Below are positions 41,906 through 50,624 of a DNA stretch of 64,000 nt, piece by piece. The notes beneath the pieces are model-generated. The model searched no databases, was not told the origin of the DNA, and was given only the letters and a program-made list of their open reading frames with translations. Source of the DNA: Frigoriglobus tundricola (GTDB lineage Bacteria; Planctomycetota; Planctomycetia; Gemmatales; Gemmataceae). The position numbers were made by a program, and so were the translations under genes. The DNA is taken from positions 4,030,001 through 4,094,000 of the forward strand of contig NZ_CP053452.2 of assembly GCF_013128195.2 (NCBI RefSeq), given 5' to 3'. Every line of letters begins with the position of its first letter. The stretch's first letter is position 1.

Positions 41906-44044
41906 TCACTTGCTCCGCGGTTCCACGCCGAGCAGATGCCGCACGAAAAAGTCCATGCGCCGGCGGCTGCCGTATGGCCCCTCGGCCGCGCCGTGGCCGG
42001 CGCCCGGCACCACGAGCAGGTCGAAGTCCCTGTCCGCCTTCACGAGCGCGTTCGCCACCTGCAGCGTGCTGGACGGATCAACGTTGCGGTCGAGTTCGCC
42101 CACCACGAGCAGCAGTTTGCCCGTGAGCTTGTGCGCCTGCGTCACGTTCGACTGGTCCGCGTAGTGCGGGCCGATCGGCCAGGACATCCACAGCTCGTTC
42201 CACCAGATCTTGTCCACGCGGTTGTCGTGACAGCCGCAGTCGCTCACGGCCACCGTGTAGAAATCGCCGTGGGCCAGGAGCGCGCGGGTGCTGCTCTGCC
42301 CGCCCGCGCTGCCGCCGTAGATGCCGACGCCCTTCGTGAGGTCCATCTCCTTGTGCCCCGCGGCGGCGGCCTTGATCCAGGCGATGCGGTCCGGGAACCC
42401 CGAGTCGCCCAGGTTCTTCCAACACACGTCGTGGAACGCCTTGCTCCGCCAGTTGGTGCCCATGCCGTCGATTTTCACGACGATGAAGCCGAGTTCCGCC
42501 ATCCGCTGTTCGTAAGGGGCCGCGTTGAACGCCTTGCGGACGTGGTGGTCGTGCGGCCCCGCGTAAATGTGTTCGATCACCGGATAGGTCTTCGCCGGGT
42601 CGAAGGTGCTCGGCCGCACGATGTAGCCGTAAATGTCGGTGGCCCCGTCGCGCCCCTTCGCGACGAACCGCTCGGGGTACCGCCAGCCGGTTTTCAGAAG
42701 TTCGGTCGCGTCCGCTTTTTCCAGATCACACACCTTCTTGCCATCGGCCGAGCGACGCAATTCGGTCACCGGCGGTAGATCGACGCGCGAGTACGTGTCG
42801 ATGAGGTACTTGCGGTCCGGGGAGAACGCGACCGCGTGCGTCCCGTCGCCCGCGGTGAGCTTCGTGAGGCCGGTGCCGTCCAACTTGATGCGGCAGTAGT
42901 GAACGTGGTACGGGTCCTGTCCGGCGTGGACGCCGAGCGCGCGGAACCACACTTCCCGGGCCTTGGTGTCGACGCGCTCCACGCCGCGCACCACCCATTC
43001 GCCCGTCGTGACGGGCTTCGCCTTTCCGGTCGCGAGATCGACGAGGTACAGGTGGTTCCAGCCGCTCCGCTCGCTCATCCAGACGAGTTCGTTCGTGTCG
43101 TCGAGGTAGTGGAGGTAGAGCTTGCCCGCGTAGTCGAAGAACGTTTTGCACTCTTCGTTGACGACCGCGGTCACTTTGCCGGTTTCGGCGTCGATCGCGA
43201 GCACCCGCATGACGGTGTGCCCGCGCTGGTTGTAGACGAAATAGAAGTGCTTACCGTCCGGGCCCCAGTGCTCGTAACTGACGTCCCACGGGTTCGGGAA
43301 CAGCGCGTCCGAAACCGGGACCTCCTTGGCGCTTTCAACGTCGAACAGGTGCGGCTTCGGGAGCGGGATCGCGTCGCCGGGCTTGAGATAGAAGTACGTC
43401 GAGGTTTTCGGCTGGAGCTGGTCGCGCGGGGAGGATTCGACCAGTGTGACGTGGCGGTCGCCGCCGGCTTTCGTCTTGATCGCGACGAGCTTCTTCGAGT
43501 CCGGCGCCCAGTACACGCGGTCGTACGAGTCGTCGGCCGTGCCGCCCTTGCTGAGTTGCGTTTCGTCCTTGGATTTGCTGTCGCGCAGCCAGACGTTGTG
43601 GTCTTTGATGAACACGGTCCACTTGCCGTCCGGGGACTTGTTGTCCCGCCGCCGGGGCTGAGCGGCAGCGGAACGATTCTTCCTGGCACCCGTCTCGAAA
43701 AAGGAGGGAGCGGGAGTATCGTCCTCGTTCTCGTCGGCACCCTCTTGCGGTGCCTTCTTGGGTGCGGGTTTCGCGTCCTTCGGGAGCTTGTCTTCGCTCA
43801 CGACTTCGCGCGTGCCCTTTACCGCGTCAACGAGGACAAACTCTTTCTTCCCGCCGGGCAGATCGCGCGTGTACCAGAACGTGTCGCCGTCGGGCGCCCA
43901 GTGCGGTTGCACTTTTGCCGACGTGACTTTCTCCGCCGTCCATTTCCCGACGCTGTTCGCCCGCTCGTAGTCGGCCCTGGTGCCCTGCGCCGCGGCGACG
44001 GGAACGAGAACGAGGAGGGCGAGGAACGAAAGCGCGCGATTCAT
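41906..44044 (-). CDS. S9 family prolyl oligopeptidase / dipeptidyl-peptidase IV-like peptidase
   Basis: 712 residues. A signal peptide (MNRALSFLALLVLVPVAAAQ) is followed by a beta-propeller with WAPDSKKLVAIK-type blades and the catalytic alpha/beta-hydrolase domain. The nucleophile elbow is GIYGGSAGGQS (about residue 578), the acid is in VVGELDRNVDPSST, and the histidine in VPGAGHGAAEG. The enzyme would cleave peptides, often after proline, in the periplasm or outside. GGGAGA before ATG 44042-44044 supports the start; a longer frame adds 26 unlikely residues. Acidic Glu/Asp and Pro-rich residues (about 105-125) form a loop not expected in the core. Confidence 0.93.
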   Translation of the reverse strand: MNRALSFLALLVLVPVAAAQGTRADYERANSVGKWTAEKVTSAKVQPHWAPDGDTFWYTRDLPGGKKEFVLVDAVKGTREVVSEDKLPKDAKPAPKKAPQEGADENEDDTPAPSFFETGARKNRSAAAQPRRRDNKSPDGKWTVFIKDHNVWLRDSKSKDETQLSKGGTADDSYDRVYWAPDSKKLVAIKTKAGGDRHVTLVESSPRDQLQPKTSTYFYLKPGDAIPLPKPHLFDVESAKEVPVSDALFPNPWDVSYEHWGPDGKHFYFVYNQRGHTVMRVLAIDAETGKVTAVVNEECKTFFDYAGKLYLHYLDDTNELVWMSERSGWNHLYLVDLATGKAKPVTTGEWVVRGVERVDTKAREVWFRALGVHAGQDPYHVHYCRIKLDGTGLTKLTAGDGTHAVAFSPDRKYLIDTYSRVDLPPVTELRRSADGKKVCDLEKADATELLKTGWRYPERFVAKGRDGATDIYGYIVRPSTFDPAKTYPVIEHIYAGPHDHHVRKAFNAAPYEQRMAELGFIVVKIDGMGTNWRSKAFHDVCWKNLGDSGFPDRIAWIKAAAAGHKEMDLTKGVGIYGGSAGGQSSTRALLAHGDFYTVAVSDCGCHDNRVDKIWWNELWMSWPIGPHYADQSNVTQAHKLTGKLLLVVGELDRNVDPSSTLQVANALVKADRDFDLLVVPGAGHGAAEGPYGSRRRMDFFVRHLLGVEPRSK

Positions 44045-44071
44045 GGAATCTCCCGGCGAGTTGAGAGGTGC

Positions 44072-44210
44072 TCTGAATTTTGTCTTTGTGGTACAGGCTT
44101 TCGAGCTTGTGCTTTCGGGCACACAGGCTCGAAAGCCTGTGCCACAGAAATCTCACGCAACCGGCTGAATTTTGTCTTTGTGGCACGAGCTCGACAGCCT
44201 GTGCCACAAA
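44072..44210. repeat. CACAGGCTTTCGAGCCTGTG-type palindromic repeats
   Basis: The arms 44088-44111 and 44122-44145 are near-perfect inverted repeats (two mismatches in 24). A second palindrome lies at 44180-44207 (GTGGCACGAGCTCGAC... GTGCCAC). Each is preceded by the same CTGAATTTTGTCTTTGTGG, so the block is a direct duplication of one palindromic unit between the S9 peptidase and argG genes. Confidence 0.8.
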
Positions 44211-44238
44211 ACTCTCTCGCCCTCCACCGGATCGTGGG

Positions 44239-45495
44239 TCAGCGCGCCCAGGCCGGGGCGACCACCTGTCCGTTCGCGGCCAGCGCGCGGGCGCTGACTT
44301 GCAGCACGCGGAGGAACCCTTCGCTGTCCGCGTGGTCGAAGGAGCCGATCGCCTCCATGCTCGCGTTCGCTTCCGAGTACATCTGGTGCGGCGCGTCTTC
44401 CGCCGCCTCGAACTCGGCGCGGCCCTTGTACAGCTTCAGCTTGATGGTACCGGTCGCGAGCGCGGTGATCGGGGCGAGCGCGGAGCGGGCCACGTGCGTC
44501 GCCAGGTCGAAGCCGTAGCCCTGGTAGATCTGCTTCGCGACGAACAGCGAGAGCTGGTCGAACAGCTCGCGGCTGCGGCGGTCGAGGACCAGTTGCAGCA
44601 GGAACGCGTAGGCCGAACCGAGCAGCTCCATGCCGGGCGCCTCGTACACGCCGCGGCTCTTGATGCCGACGAACCGGTTCTCGACGAGGTGCGTCGCGAT
44701 CCCGACCGCGTGCTTGCCGCCGAGCGCGTTGGCGGTCCGGATCGCCTCGAACGCGGAAACCTTCTTGCCATTGATGGCGACCGGGCGGCCCTTTTCGAAC
44801 CGCACGCTCACGCTCTCCGGGGCGTCGGGCGCGTCCTTGGGCAACACGCCCATGCCCGGCGTCACGAACCAGGGTTCGGTGGTCAGGTGTTCGAGCTTGC
44901 CGGCCTCGTGCGTGAGGCCCAGCAGGTTCGCGTCGGTGGAGTAGGGCGCGTTCTTGCTCGCCTTAATCGGCAGCTTGTGGCCGTTACAGTAATCGATCAT
45001 CTCCGACCGGCCCGGGAACTGCGAAAGGAACGCCCGGTCCCGCCACGGGGCGTACACCGTGAACTCCGGGGCCAGCATGTTCGTGCAGAGCTGGAAGCGC
45101 ACCTGGTCGTTGCCGCGGCCGGTCGCCCCGTGGCTGAGGACCGTCGCCCCGCGCTTCCGCATCTCGGGGATCATCCCCGCGACGATGACGTGCCGGCCGA
45201 TGCCGGTGGTGTTCCAGTACGCGCCCTCGTACCGGGCCTGGAACTGGACGACCTCGATGCCGCTTTCGGCGATCATGTCGTGCAGCGGGATCGCAACGTA
45301 GTCCGCGGCACCACACGCACGCATGCGCGTTTCGATTTCGTCGAAGTTCGACTCGTCGGGCTGGGCGATGTCGGCGGTGAAGCAGACGACTTTGACGCCG
45401 TGTTCGGTGAGCCACTTGGTCACGGTGCAACTGTCCAGCCCGCCGGACGCGGCGAACGCGACCGTCTGGCCCTTGAGATCGGCTACGGTGGTCAT
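44239..45495 (-). CDS. argG: argininosuccinate synthase
   Basis: 418-residue ATP-dependent ligase that joins citrulline and aspartate in arginine synthesis. Its N-terminal ATP pyrophosphatase loop is AFAASGGLDSCTVTKW, followed by TADIAQPDESNFDEIETR. Other recognisable segments are SHGATGRGNDQVRF, KAGKLEHLTT-like EAGKLEHLTT, and VENRFVGIKSRGVYEAPG. This is the longer class of ArgG, with a C-terminal helical tail. The AAGGG site precedes ATG 45493-45495. No other arginine gene is nearby. Cytoplasmic. Confidence 0.95.
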   Translation of the reverse strand: MTTVADLKGQTVAFAASGGLDSCTVTKWLTEHGVKVVCFTADIAQPDESNFDEIETRMRACGAADYVAIPLHDMIAESGIEVVQFQARYEGAYWNTTGIGRHVIVAGMIPEMRKRGATVLSHGATGRGNDQVRFQLCTNMLAPEFTVYAPWRDRAFLSQFPGRSEMIDYCNGHKLPIKASKNAPYSTDANLLGLTHEAGKLEHLTTEPWFVTPGMGVLPKDAPDAPESVSVRFEKGRPVAINGKKVSAFEAIRTANALGGKHAVGIATHLVENRFVGIKSRGVYEAPGMELLGSAYAFLLQLVLDRRSRELFDQLSLFVAKQIYQGYGFDLATHVARSALAPITALATGTIKLKLYKGRAEFEAAEDAPHQMYSEANASMEAIGSFDHADSEGFLRVLQVSARALAANGQVVAPAWAR

Positions 45496-45546
45496 GGGAG
45501 CCCTTTGCGGTGCAATACTAGGTGAGGGATAAAATACAAATATGCC

Positions 45547-45734
45547 AGGCGAGCGGGGCGTAAGCCCCCCGAGTAACCGAATCATTGACGGTTCCCGAGC
45601 GAGCGACCGGCGCGTGTTTGTGCCCGGAGTACGTGTTCGTGTCTGGAGTAGCTGTCCGCGTGTAGCTGTCCGCGTTTGGAGTGGCGGTTCGTTTCTCGGG
45701 GGGCTTACGCCCCCCCCACTCGCCCGCTCGCCGA
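45547..45734. repeat. class III palindromic element upstream of the JAMM gene
   Basis: The termini contain a perfect 19-bp inverted repeat (45555-45573 and 45695-45713) with TAAGCCCCCCGAG, the same end sequence as the element inside the E2 gene (14365-14538). The interior has repeated GTGTCTGGAGTAGC/GTCCGCGT units. Its right end reaches GCCGAGGTGATCT, which provides the ribosome-site region of the next gene. Confidence 0.8.
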
Positions 45735-45742
45735 GGTGATCT

Positions 45743-46168
45743 GTGTTTTCACGCCTCTCCGTCCCCGATCTGCTCTTCGAAGAGGTGATCGCCCACGCAC
45801 GCCTCGAACTCCCCAACGAGTGTTGCGGGTTGCTCGCGGGCCACGTTGCGGCCGGCGCGGGTGTCGTCACAACACGGTTCACGATCGGCAACGACGCGAA
45901 CAGCCCGACCGAGTACGAAACGAACCCCCGCGACCTGCTCACCGCGTTCCGCCGGCTGCGCGGAACCGGGGCCGATCTCCTCGCGATTTACCACTCGCAC
46001 CCCACTTCCGCTCCGGTACCGAGTCGGCGCGACGTGGAGCGAAATACTTACGGCGAAACGGTCGTTCACGTGATCGTGAGCCTGGCCGGGGCCGAACCGG
46101 AGGTGCGCGGGTGGTTGCTGACGGAAGCGGGCGGCCGCGAAGTGCCCCTTGAAGTCACGCACATTTGA
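45743..46168 (+). CDS. JAMM/MPN-domain metalloprotease (M67 family)
   Basis: 141 residues. The zinc-binding JAMM motif is complete: Glu in LPNECCGLLAG, then HSHPTSAPVPSRRD (about residues 89-102) with the two histidines and aspartate. Bacterial relatives cleave ubiquitin-like or sulfur-carrier proteins such as ThiS/MoaD homologues, or cysteine-carrier thiocarboxylates in CysM-type cysteine synthesis. No such partner lies next to it here. GTG at 45743 is the likely start, ten bases after a GAGG. It is followed by a sigma-factor gene on the same strand, 63 bp away. Confidence 0.9.
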   Translation: MFSRLSVPDLLFEEVIAHARLELPNECCGLLAGHVAAGAGVVTTRFTIGNDANSPTEYETNPRDLLTAFRRLRGTGADLLAIYHSHPTSAPVPSRRDVERNTYGETVVHVIVSLAGAEPEVRGWLLTEAGGREVPLEVTHI

Positions 46169-46231
46169 CGCGCGCTCCTCCGGGCCAGCCGGGCCGCCGA
46201 TTTTTCTGAGCACCTTTGTGCACCGGCGGAC

Positions 46232-47851
46232 ATGATTATGGTAGCCCGCCCGCCGGAGGCCGCGATGCTGACCCGCGTCCGACTGCCGAACCCGCTCGCC
46301 GTGCTGGACGATCGCGCGTTGATCGCGCGCTTCGCGGACGAGCGCGACCAGCCGGCGTTCGAGCAGTTGGTGAAGCGGCACGGCGGGCTCGTGTTCGGCG
46401 TGTGCAGACGGGCCGTACGCGACCTCCACCTCGCGGAAGACGCGTTCCAGGCCGTTTTCCTGGTCCTGGCTCGTAACCCCCGCGGCGCGCTGGCGGCCGA
46501 GTCCGTCGGCGGGTGGCTGTTCGGTGTGGCCCGCCGCGTCGGTTCGGCGGCCAAGCGGCACGAACAGCGTCGCGAGAAGCGCGAACTTCGAGCGAACTCG
46601 CACCCGCCGACAGCGAGCGGTGCGCAAGTCGAATCGGGCGAATGGCTTCGCGTGCTGGATGAGGAACTGGTCGCACTCCCGGATGACGTCCGCGAGGCGC
46701 TGGTGGCGTGCTTCCTCGAAGAGCGGACCCAGGACGAAGCCGCCCGTGAACTCGGCTGGAGCGTGAGTACGCTGCGCCGACGGCTCGACCGCGGAAAAGA
46801 GTTGCTCCGCGCGCGACTGGCACGCCGGGGCGTGACACTGGGGGGCGGGTTGCTCGTGGCGGCCGTTGCCACGCCGGCTCGCGCCACGGTTCCCGCTGTC
46901 AAAGCGCCGGCCGCGATTTCCCAGCGGAGCGCGGCACTCGCGGCCAAAGTTCTGCGGCGGGGAATCGGGGCGAAACTCGGCGCCTGGGTGGCCGCGGTGC
47001 TCGCGAGCGGCGGGTTGGTATTCGCCGCGGTCGGCGATTCCGAAGCGCCCCAGACCGTATCCGCTTTGGCCGCCAGACCCGCTCCGGCGATCGCGCCCGT
47101 GCCGACCACGCCTGTGGCTCCTAAATGGGTCACGGTGTCGGGTCGCGTGGCGTTCCCGAACGACCGCGTCCTACCGAAGCCGCGGCCGGTACTCGATCAG
47201 ACCGTCAAAGACGCGGCCGTGTGGCAACCGTTCGCGCCCCTGCACTACGAAGACACGCGGGTTCACCACGAGACCCGCGGCATCGCGAACGTCATCGTCT
47301 ACCTCCGGCCGGATTCGGACGACCGCAAGTCCGAGTTCCCCCCGGATCAAGTGCATCCGGGCCTGAAACGTCCCGCGCCGGCGGACCACACCGTTCGCGC
47401 GACGGCCGGCCAGTTCGCACCGCGGGTGCTCGCGGTTCGGGCCGGCGACCGGGTCGCTTTCTCCAACCAGTTGCCGGTGCCGACGAACGTCCGGTACGAC
47501 TCGTCGGGGCCGCACGCGTTCAACGTCCTGATCGGGCGGGGAATGGAGCAGGTCACGAAGCCGCTCACCGCGACCCGCCTGCCCGACCGCTACGTGTCGG
47601 GTATCTACCCGTGGATGGCCGGGTGCGTGTGGGCGTTTGATCACCCCTACTTCGCGGTGACCGACACCAGTGGCCGGTTCGAACTCCCGCACGTTCCGGT
47701 CGGGCGGTGGCGGGTGGTGCTGTGGCACGAGGTCGCCGGTCCCCTCCGCACGGGGGGCCGACTGGGTACGACTCTGAGGGTCCCCGCCAGTCCCACCGGG
47801 CGGTACGAGATCGATTCGCTCGTCTTCGAGAGCCCCGACTGGCCCGAGTAG
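46232..47851 (+). CDS. ECF sigma factor fused to a membrane segment and cupredoxin-like domain
   Basis: 539 residues. Sigma region 2 (LIARFADERDQPAFEQLVKR, LAEDAFQAVFLVLAR) and region 4 (ELVALPDDVREALVACFLE, DEAARELGWSVSTLRRRLDR) occupy about residues 30-195. A hydrophobic segment follows (AAVLASGGLVFAAV, about 253-267), then a Pro-rich linker and, from about 295, a domain homologous to the cupredoxin-like protein encoded next (TRGIANVIVYLRPDS, FDHPYFAVTDTSGRFELP). The copper ligands are incomplete: the Cys-x-x-His-x-x-Met of the neighbour is reduced to YPWM here. It looks like a membrane-tethered sigma factor with its own outside sensor domain. The ATG at 46232 or 46238 could be used. Confidence 0.85.
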   Translation: MIMVARPPEAAMLTRVRLPNPLAVLDDRALIARFADERDQPAFEQLVKRHGGLVFGVCRRAVRDLHLAEDAFQAVFLVLARNPRGALAAESVGGWLFGVARRVGSAAKRHEQRREKRELRANSHPPTASGAQVESGEWLRVLDEELVALPDDVREALVACFLEERTQDEAARELGWSVSTLRRRLDRGKELLRARLARRGVTLGGGLLVAAVATPARATVPAVKAPAAISQRSAALAAKVLRRGIGAKLGAWVAAVLASGGLVFAAVGDSEAPQTVSALAARPAPAIAPVPTTPVAPKWVTVSGRVAFPNDRVLPKPRPVLDQTVKDAAVWQPFAPLHYEDTRVHHETRGIANVIVYLRPDSDDRKSEFPPDQVHPGLKRPAPADHTVRATAGQFAPRVLAVRAGDRVAFSNQLPVPTNVRYDSSGPHAFNVLIGRGMEQVTKPLTATRLPDRYVSGIYPWMAGCVWAFDHPYFAVTDTSGRFELPHVPVGRWRVVLWHEVAGPLRTGGRLGTTLRVPASPTGRYEIDSLVFESPDWPE

Positions 47852-47913
47852 CTTCGTTCCGCGGCCACCTTCCGGGGCTGCGGGTTCACTCCCTTGTTTT
47901 TCGAGGTGTTCCC

Positions 47914-48708
47914 ATGCGACGGCTGATGTCGTGCGTGTCCTGCTGCGCACTGGCGGTCACATTTGCCGCGTCCGCGGCCGGTGACGAGAAGGTTCCGTGG
48001 TCAACGATCAAGGGGCAGGTCGTCTTCCCGGGGGGCAAACCGATTCCGGCACGGGCGGCGCTCAAGGTCGACCAGGACAAGCCCCACTGCTTGAAGAACG
48101 GTCCGATCCTGGACGAATCGGTCCTGGTGAACCCGAAGACGCGGGGCATCAAGAACGTGGTGGTGTTCCTGCGGCCGGACAGCAAACAGGCGAACGCCAC
48201 GTTCGGACCGGCCGAGGTCCATCCGGCCGACGCGAACCGGAAAGCCGAGGACGTGGTGATCGACCAGCCGTGCTGCATGTTCGTGAACCGGGTCACGCTC
48301 GCCCGCGTGGGCGACACCATCGTGGTGAAGAACCCCGCGCCGGTGCCCCACAATTTCTTCTGGGACAGCGCCAACAACGGCACCCACAACCCGACCATTG
48401 CCGCGCGGGGCCAGTGGAAGATGCCCGCCGCGCTCAAGAAGGAAGGCCCGCCGATCCAGTACAAATGTACGATTCACGGGTGGATGACGGGGTACGTCCG
48501 GGTCTTCGATCACCCGTACTACGCGCTCACCGATGACGACGGGAAGTTCGAGATCAAGAACGCGCCGGTGGGTCCGTACCGCATCGTGTACTGGCACGAG
48601 AACGGGGTCCGGGGCGGTGCAATGGGCCGGTTCGGCGAACAAATTGAGATCAAGGGGCCGACCCTCGAAATGAAGCCCATCGAGTTCGACGTCAGCCCGA
48701 AGAACTAA
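47914..48708 (+). CDS. secreted cupredoxin-like (type 1 copper) protein
   Basis: 264 residues with a signal peptide (MRRLMSCVSCCALAVTFAAS). The central domain has VGDTIVVKNPAPVPHNFFW, supplying one histidine, and YKCTIHGWMTGYVRVFDH, supplying Cys-x2-His-x2-Met. These are the expected four ligands of a type 1 copper site, so electron transfer or copper binding in the periplasm is likely. The C-terminal part is a carboxypeptidase-regulatory-like beta domain (TDDDGKFEIKNAPVGPYRIV). GAGG eight bases before ATG 47914 supports the start. It follows the sigma factor that carries the homologous domain and ends at a 29-bp hairpin. Confidence 0.88.
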   Translation: MRRLMSCVSCCALAVTFAASAAGDEKVPWSTIKGQVVFPGGKPIPARAALKVDQDKPHCLKNGPILDESVLVNPKTRGIKNVVVFLRPDSKQANATFGPAEVHPADANRKAEDVVIDQPCCMFVNRVTLARVGDTIVVKNPAPVPHNFFWDSANNGTHNPTIAARGQWKMPAALKKEGPPIQYKCTIHGWMTGYVRVFDHPYYALTDDDGKFEIKNAPVGPYRIVYWHENGVRGGAMGRFGEQIEIKGPTLEMKPIEFDVSPKN

Positions 48709-48711
48709 GAG

Positions 48712-48777
48712 GGTCTCCAGTCCTAAAGTCAAAACCCAGAGGCGCGCGTCTGGGTTTTGACTTTAGGACTGGAGACC
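48712..48777. terminator. bidirectional hairpin terminator (perfect 29-bp stem)
   Basis: The stem 48712-48740 pairs perfectly with 48749-48777; the loop is GGCGCGCG. The stem contains TCAAAACCCAGA, so short A and T runs occur in both directions. It lies between the convergent cupredoxin and squalene-cyclase-like genes, four bases after the cupredoxin stop. Confidence 0.75.
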
Positions 48778-48785
48778 CCCCAGTT

Positions 48786-50414
48786 CTACTTGTCTTCGAG
48801 AATCTTGACCGCGCCGTTGTCGCGCTTGTACAGCGGCAGGTGGCGGTAATACACCTCGAGGGTCAGAAGGCACATGGCCGTGGTCCCGAGTCGGCCGCAG
48901 TTCGTGCCGATCCATCCCCCGCCGCCCTCGGGGTCCCAACTGCCCAGGTTGGCGCCGTCTTTGCGCTGCTGAGATTTGACCAGCCAGTCGCGCATTCCGC
49001 CCTTCCGGGTGCCGTCTTCTTGCTTGGGCCCCTCGTTCCAGGTCTTCCAGTCCTCGCCCTCACTGAAGTGAACGACCTGGGTGGCGTAATAGTAGTAGTA
49101 CATGTCGCGGACGGGGCCGGCGGTGGGCGGGTTCTTCATCAGCCCGGCCACGCCGTCATTCATGCCGGGCTGGTTCGGCCCCCACCCGTCAATGTAGTAG
49201 CGGCACAGCAGCCCGACTGCCGTGAGCCCGGTGCCCGGCTTCGCGGTAGCGGTTTCGGAGTAGCCGTACATCGACTTCCGCGAGCCGCCGGCGACGAGGT
49301 CCAGGAACTTGACCGCTTTCTTGACGACGCGATCGTCCACCACGAGATCCTTCGACAGTTTCGCGGCGGCGAGCGCCTGAACCTGCCAGCCGACGATGGA
49401 CGTATCGCCGTTGGTGCCGGAGCCGTAGCCCCAGCTCCCGTTCGGGCCTTGGGACTTCTGAATGTAGTTGATTGCGGCCTGGGCGTAGGGCTTCAGAACC
49501 GGGTCCTTGGTCATCCCGAACGCTTCGCACAAGGGGACCGTCGCGATGGCCTGCTCGTACATGTTTTCACTGATGCGGCCCGCGCTCGCGCCGACCAGGG
49601 GACAGGCCTTCATCAGGTAGCCCAGACCGTCGTTAACGGTCTTCTGGTACTTCATCTCCTTGTCCTTGGACGGCTTGTGCGTCTCACCGGCCGCGAGGAA
49701 CGGCAACAGGGCCATGCCGGTCGCCGCCGCCCGGTGCTCCTTCTTCCCCATGTCGTACTCCCAGCCCCCGTCCGATTTCTGTTTCGTGGCGAGCCACGCG
49801 AGGCCCAGCGCGACGGCCCGCTCGCTCTCGGCGTTGCCGCCGCCCTCGCGGAGCAGTTTGCTCTTGGTCGCCCCGCTGCGGCCGGGGAACGTGTTGAGCG
49901 AGTCGCCCTTGTTGCCCCCGGTGCCGCTCATGAAGCTGCCGGTGTCGCCGGTCACGCCGGGGGCCGAAAAGTCCGACGCGTTCAGGCCGGGGACGGCCAG
50001 GGCCGTGGTGTCGGTGTCTGCGGCGTTCGGCTGGCCGACGTTGTCGGTCGAGACGGCGGCGTCAACGGTCTGCTTGTCCAGCCGGGCGCTGTCGGGCAGA
50101 GCGCTTTCGATGTTCGGGTCGATGCCGGGATCGGTGTTGGTCAGGTTCTCGTCGTCCGGTTCGTCGGTTTTATCGGCGGTGGTGGCGAGGACCTTCTCGA
50201 CCGGTTTGGCCGGGGCCACCCGCGACGGGAGGAACAGGATCATCAGGGCGATCACGGTCACGTGAACCGCCCCGCTGACCACCCACGCCGGAACGTGTTT
50301 CTTGATGAGCCGCTCCTGCGCGGACTCCTCGGCCGCGTCGAGGCGGCGGATCACGGCGGCGGCGGCCGGCTTGCCGTTCGCGCTCGGCACCGCGGTTGTG
50401 TTCTTCTCACTCAC
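48786..50414 (-). CDS. prenyltransferase/squalene-cyclase-like repeat protein with TonB-like N-terminus
   Basis: 542 residues. A short cytoplasmic start is followed by one membrane helix (VVSGAVHVTVIALMILFLPS, about 50-69), then a Pro/Asp/Thr-rich stretch (VEKVLATTADKTDEPDDENL). From about residue 190 it contains terpenoid-cyclase-type helical repeats, for example LAWLATKQKSDGGWEYDMGK, YIQKSQGPNGSWGYGSGTNG and LGTTAMCLLTLEVYYRH. The DxDD catalytic motif is not seen, so it is probably a binding scaffold. It is the last gene of the exbB-exbD-exbD run. GTG at 50412-50414 preceded by GGAGGAG is the likely start. Confidence 0.85.
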   Translation of the reverse strand: MSEKNTTAVPSANGKPAAAAVIRRLDAAEESAQERLIKKHVPAWVVSGAVHVTVIALMILFLPSRVAPAKPVEKVLATTADKTDEPDDENLTNTDPGIDPNIESALPDSARLDKQTVDAAVSTDNVGQPNAADTDTTALAVPGLNASDFSAPGVTGDTGSFMSGTGGNKGDSLNTFPGRSGATKSKLLREGGGNAESERAVALGLAWLATKQKSDGGWEYDMGKKEHRAAATGMALLPFLAAGETHKPSKDKEMKYQKTVNDGLGYLMKACPLVGASAGRISENMYEQAIATVPLCEAFGMTKDPVLKPYAQAAINYIQKSQGPNGSWGYGSGTNGDTSIVGWQVQALAAAKLSKDLVVDDRVVKKAVKFLDLVAGGSRKSMYGYSETATAKPGTGLTAVGLLCRYYIDGWGPNQPGMNDGVAGLMKNPPTAGPVRDMYYYYYATQVVHFSEGEDWKTWNEGPKQEDGTRKGGMRDWLVKSQQRKDGANLGSWDPEGGGGWIGTNCGRLGTTAMCLLTLEVYYRHLPLYKRDNGAVKILEDK

Positions 50415-50520
50415 GGGGTCGTCTCCTCCGGGCCGCCGCCCATTCGAGTCTGGGGCGCCAGATCGGGTGTCAAAACGATTGAGTTGCTGACCGTTACCGC
50501 GCCGCGTCACGCCGGCGCGC

Positions 50521-50621
50521 TATTGCCGTCTCAAGTCGCAAGGTCGCAAGTCATAAAGCCAAAGACCGGAGCGGGTCTGGGCCTTCGACTTTATGACTTG
50601 TGACTTTTTGACTTGAGACTC
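50521..50621. repeat. imperfect long inverted repeat between two operon genes
   Basis: CTCAAGTCGCAAGGTCGCAA on the left pairs imperfectly with TTGTGACTTTTTGACTTGAG on the right, and the middle AAGCCAAAGACCGG / GGTCTGGGCCTTCGACTT also pairs. As RNA this would form a long hairpin between the two envelope-protein genes and may reduce expression of the last one. Confidence 0.6.
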
Positions 50622-50624
50622 CAC

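Noticed and set aside
42836..44518. 560-codon plus-strand frame opposite the S9 peptidase
   Set aside because: Antisense shadow; the peptidase strand carries all catalytic motifs.
48840..50603. 587-codon plus-strand frame opposite the squalene-cyclase-like gene
   Set aside because: Antisense shadow with no recognisable domain.
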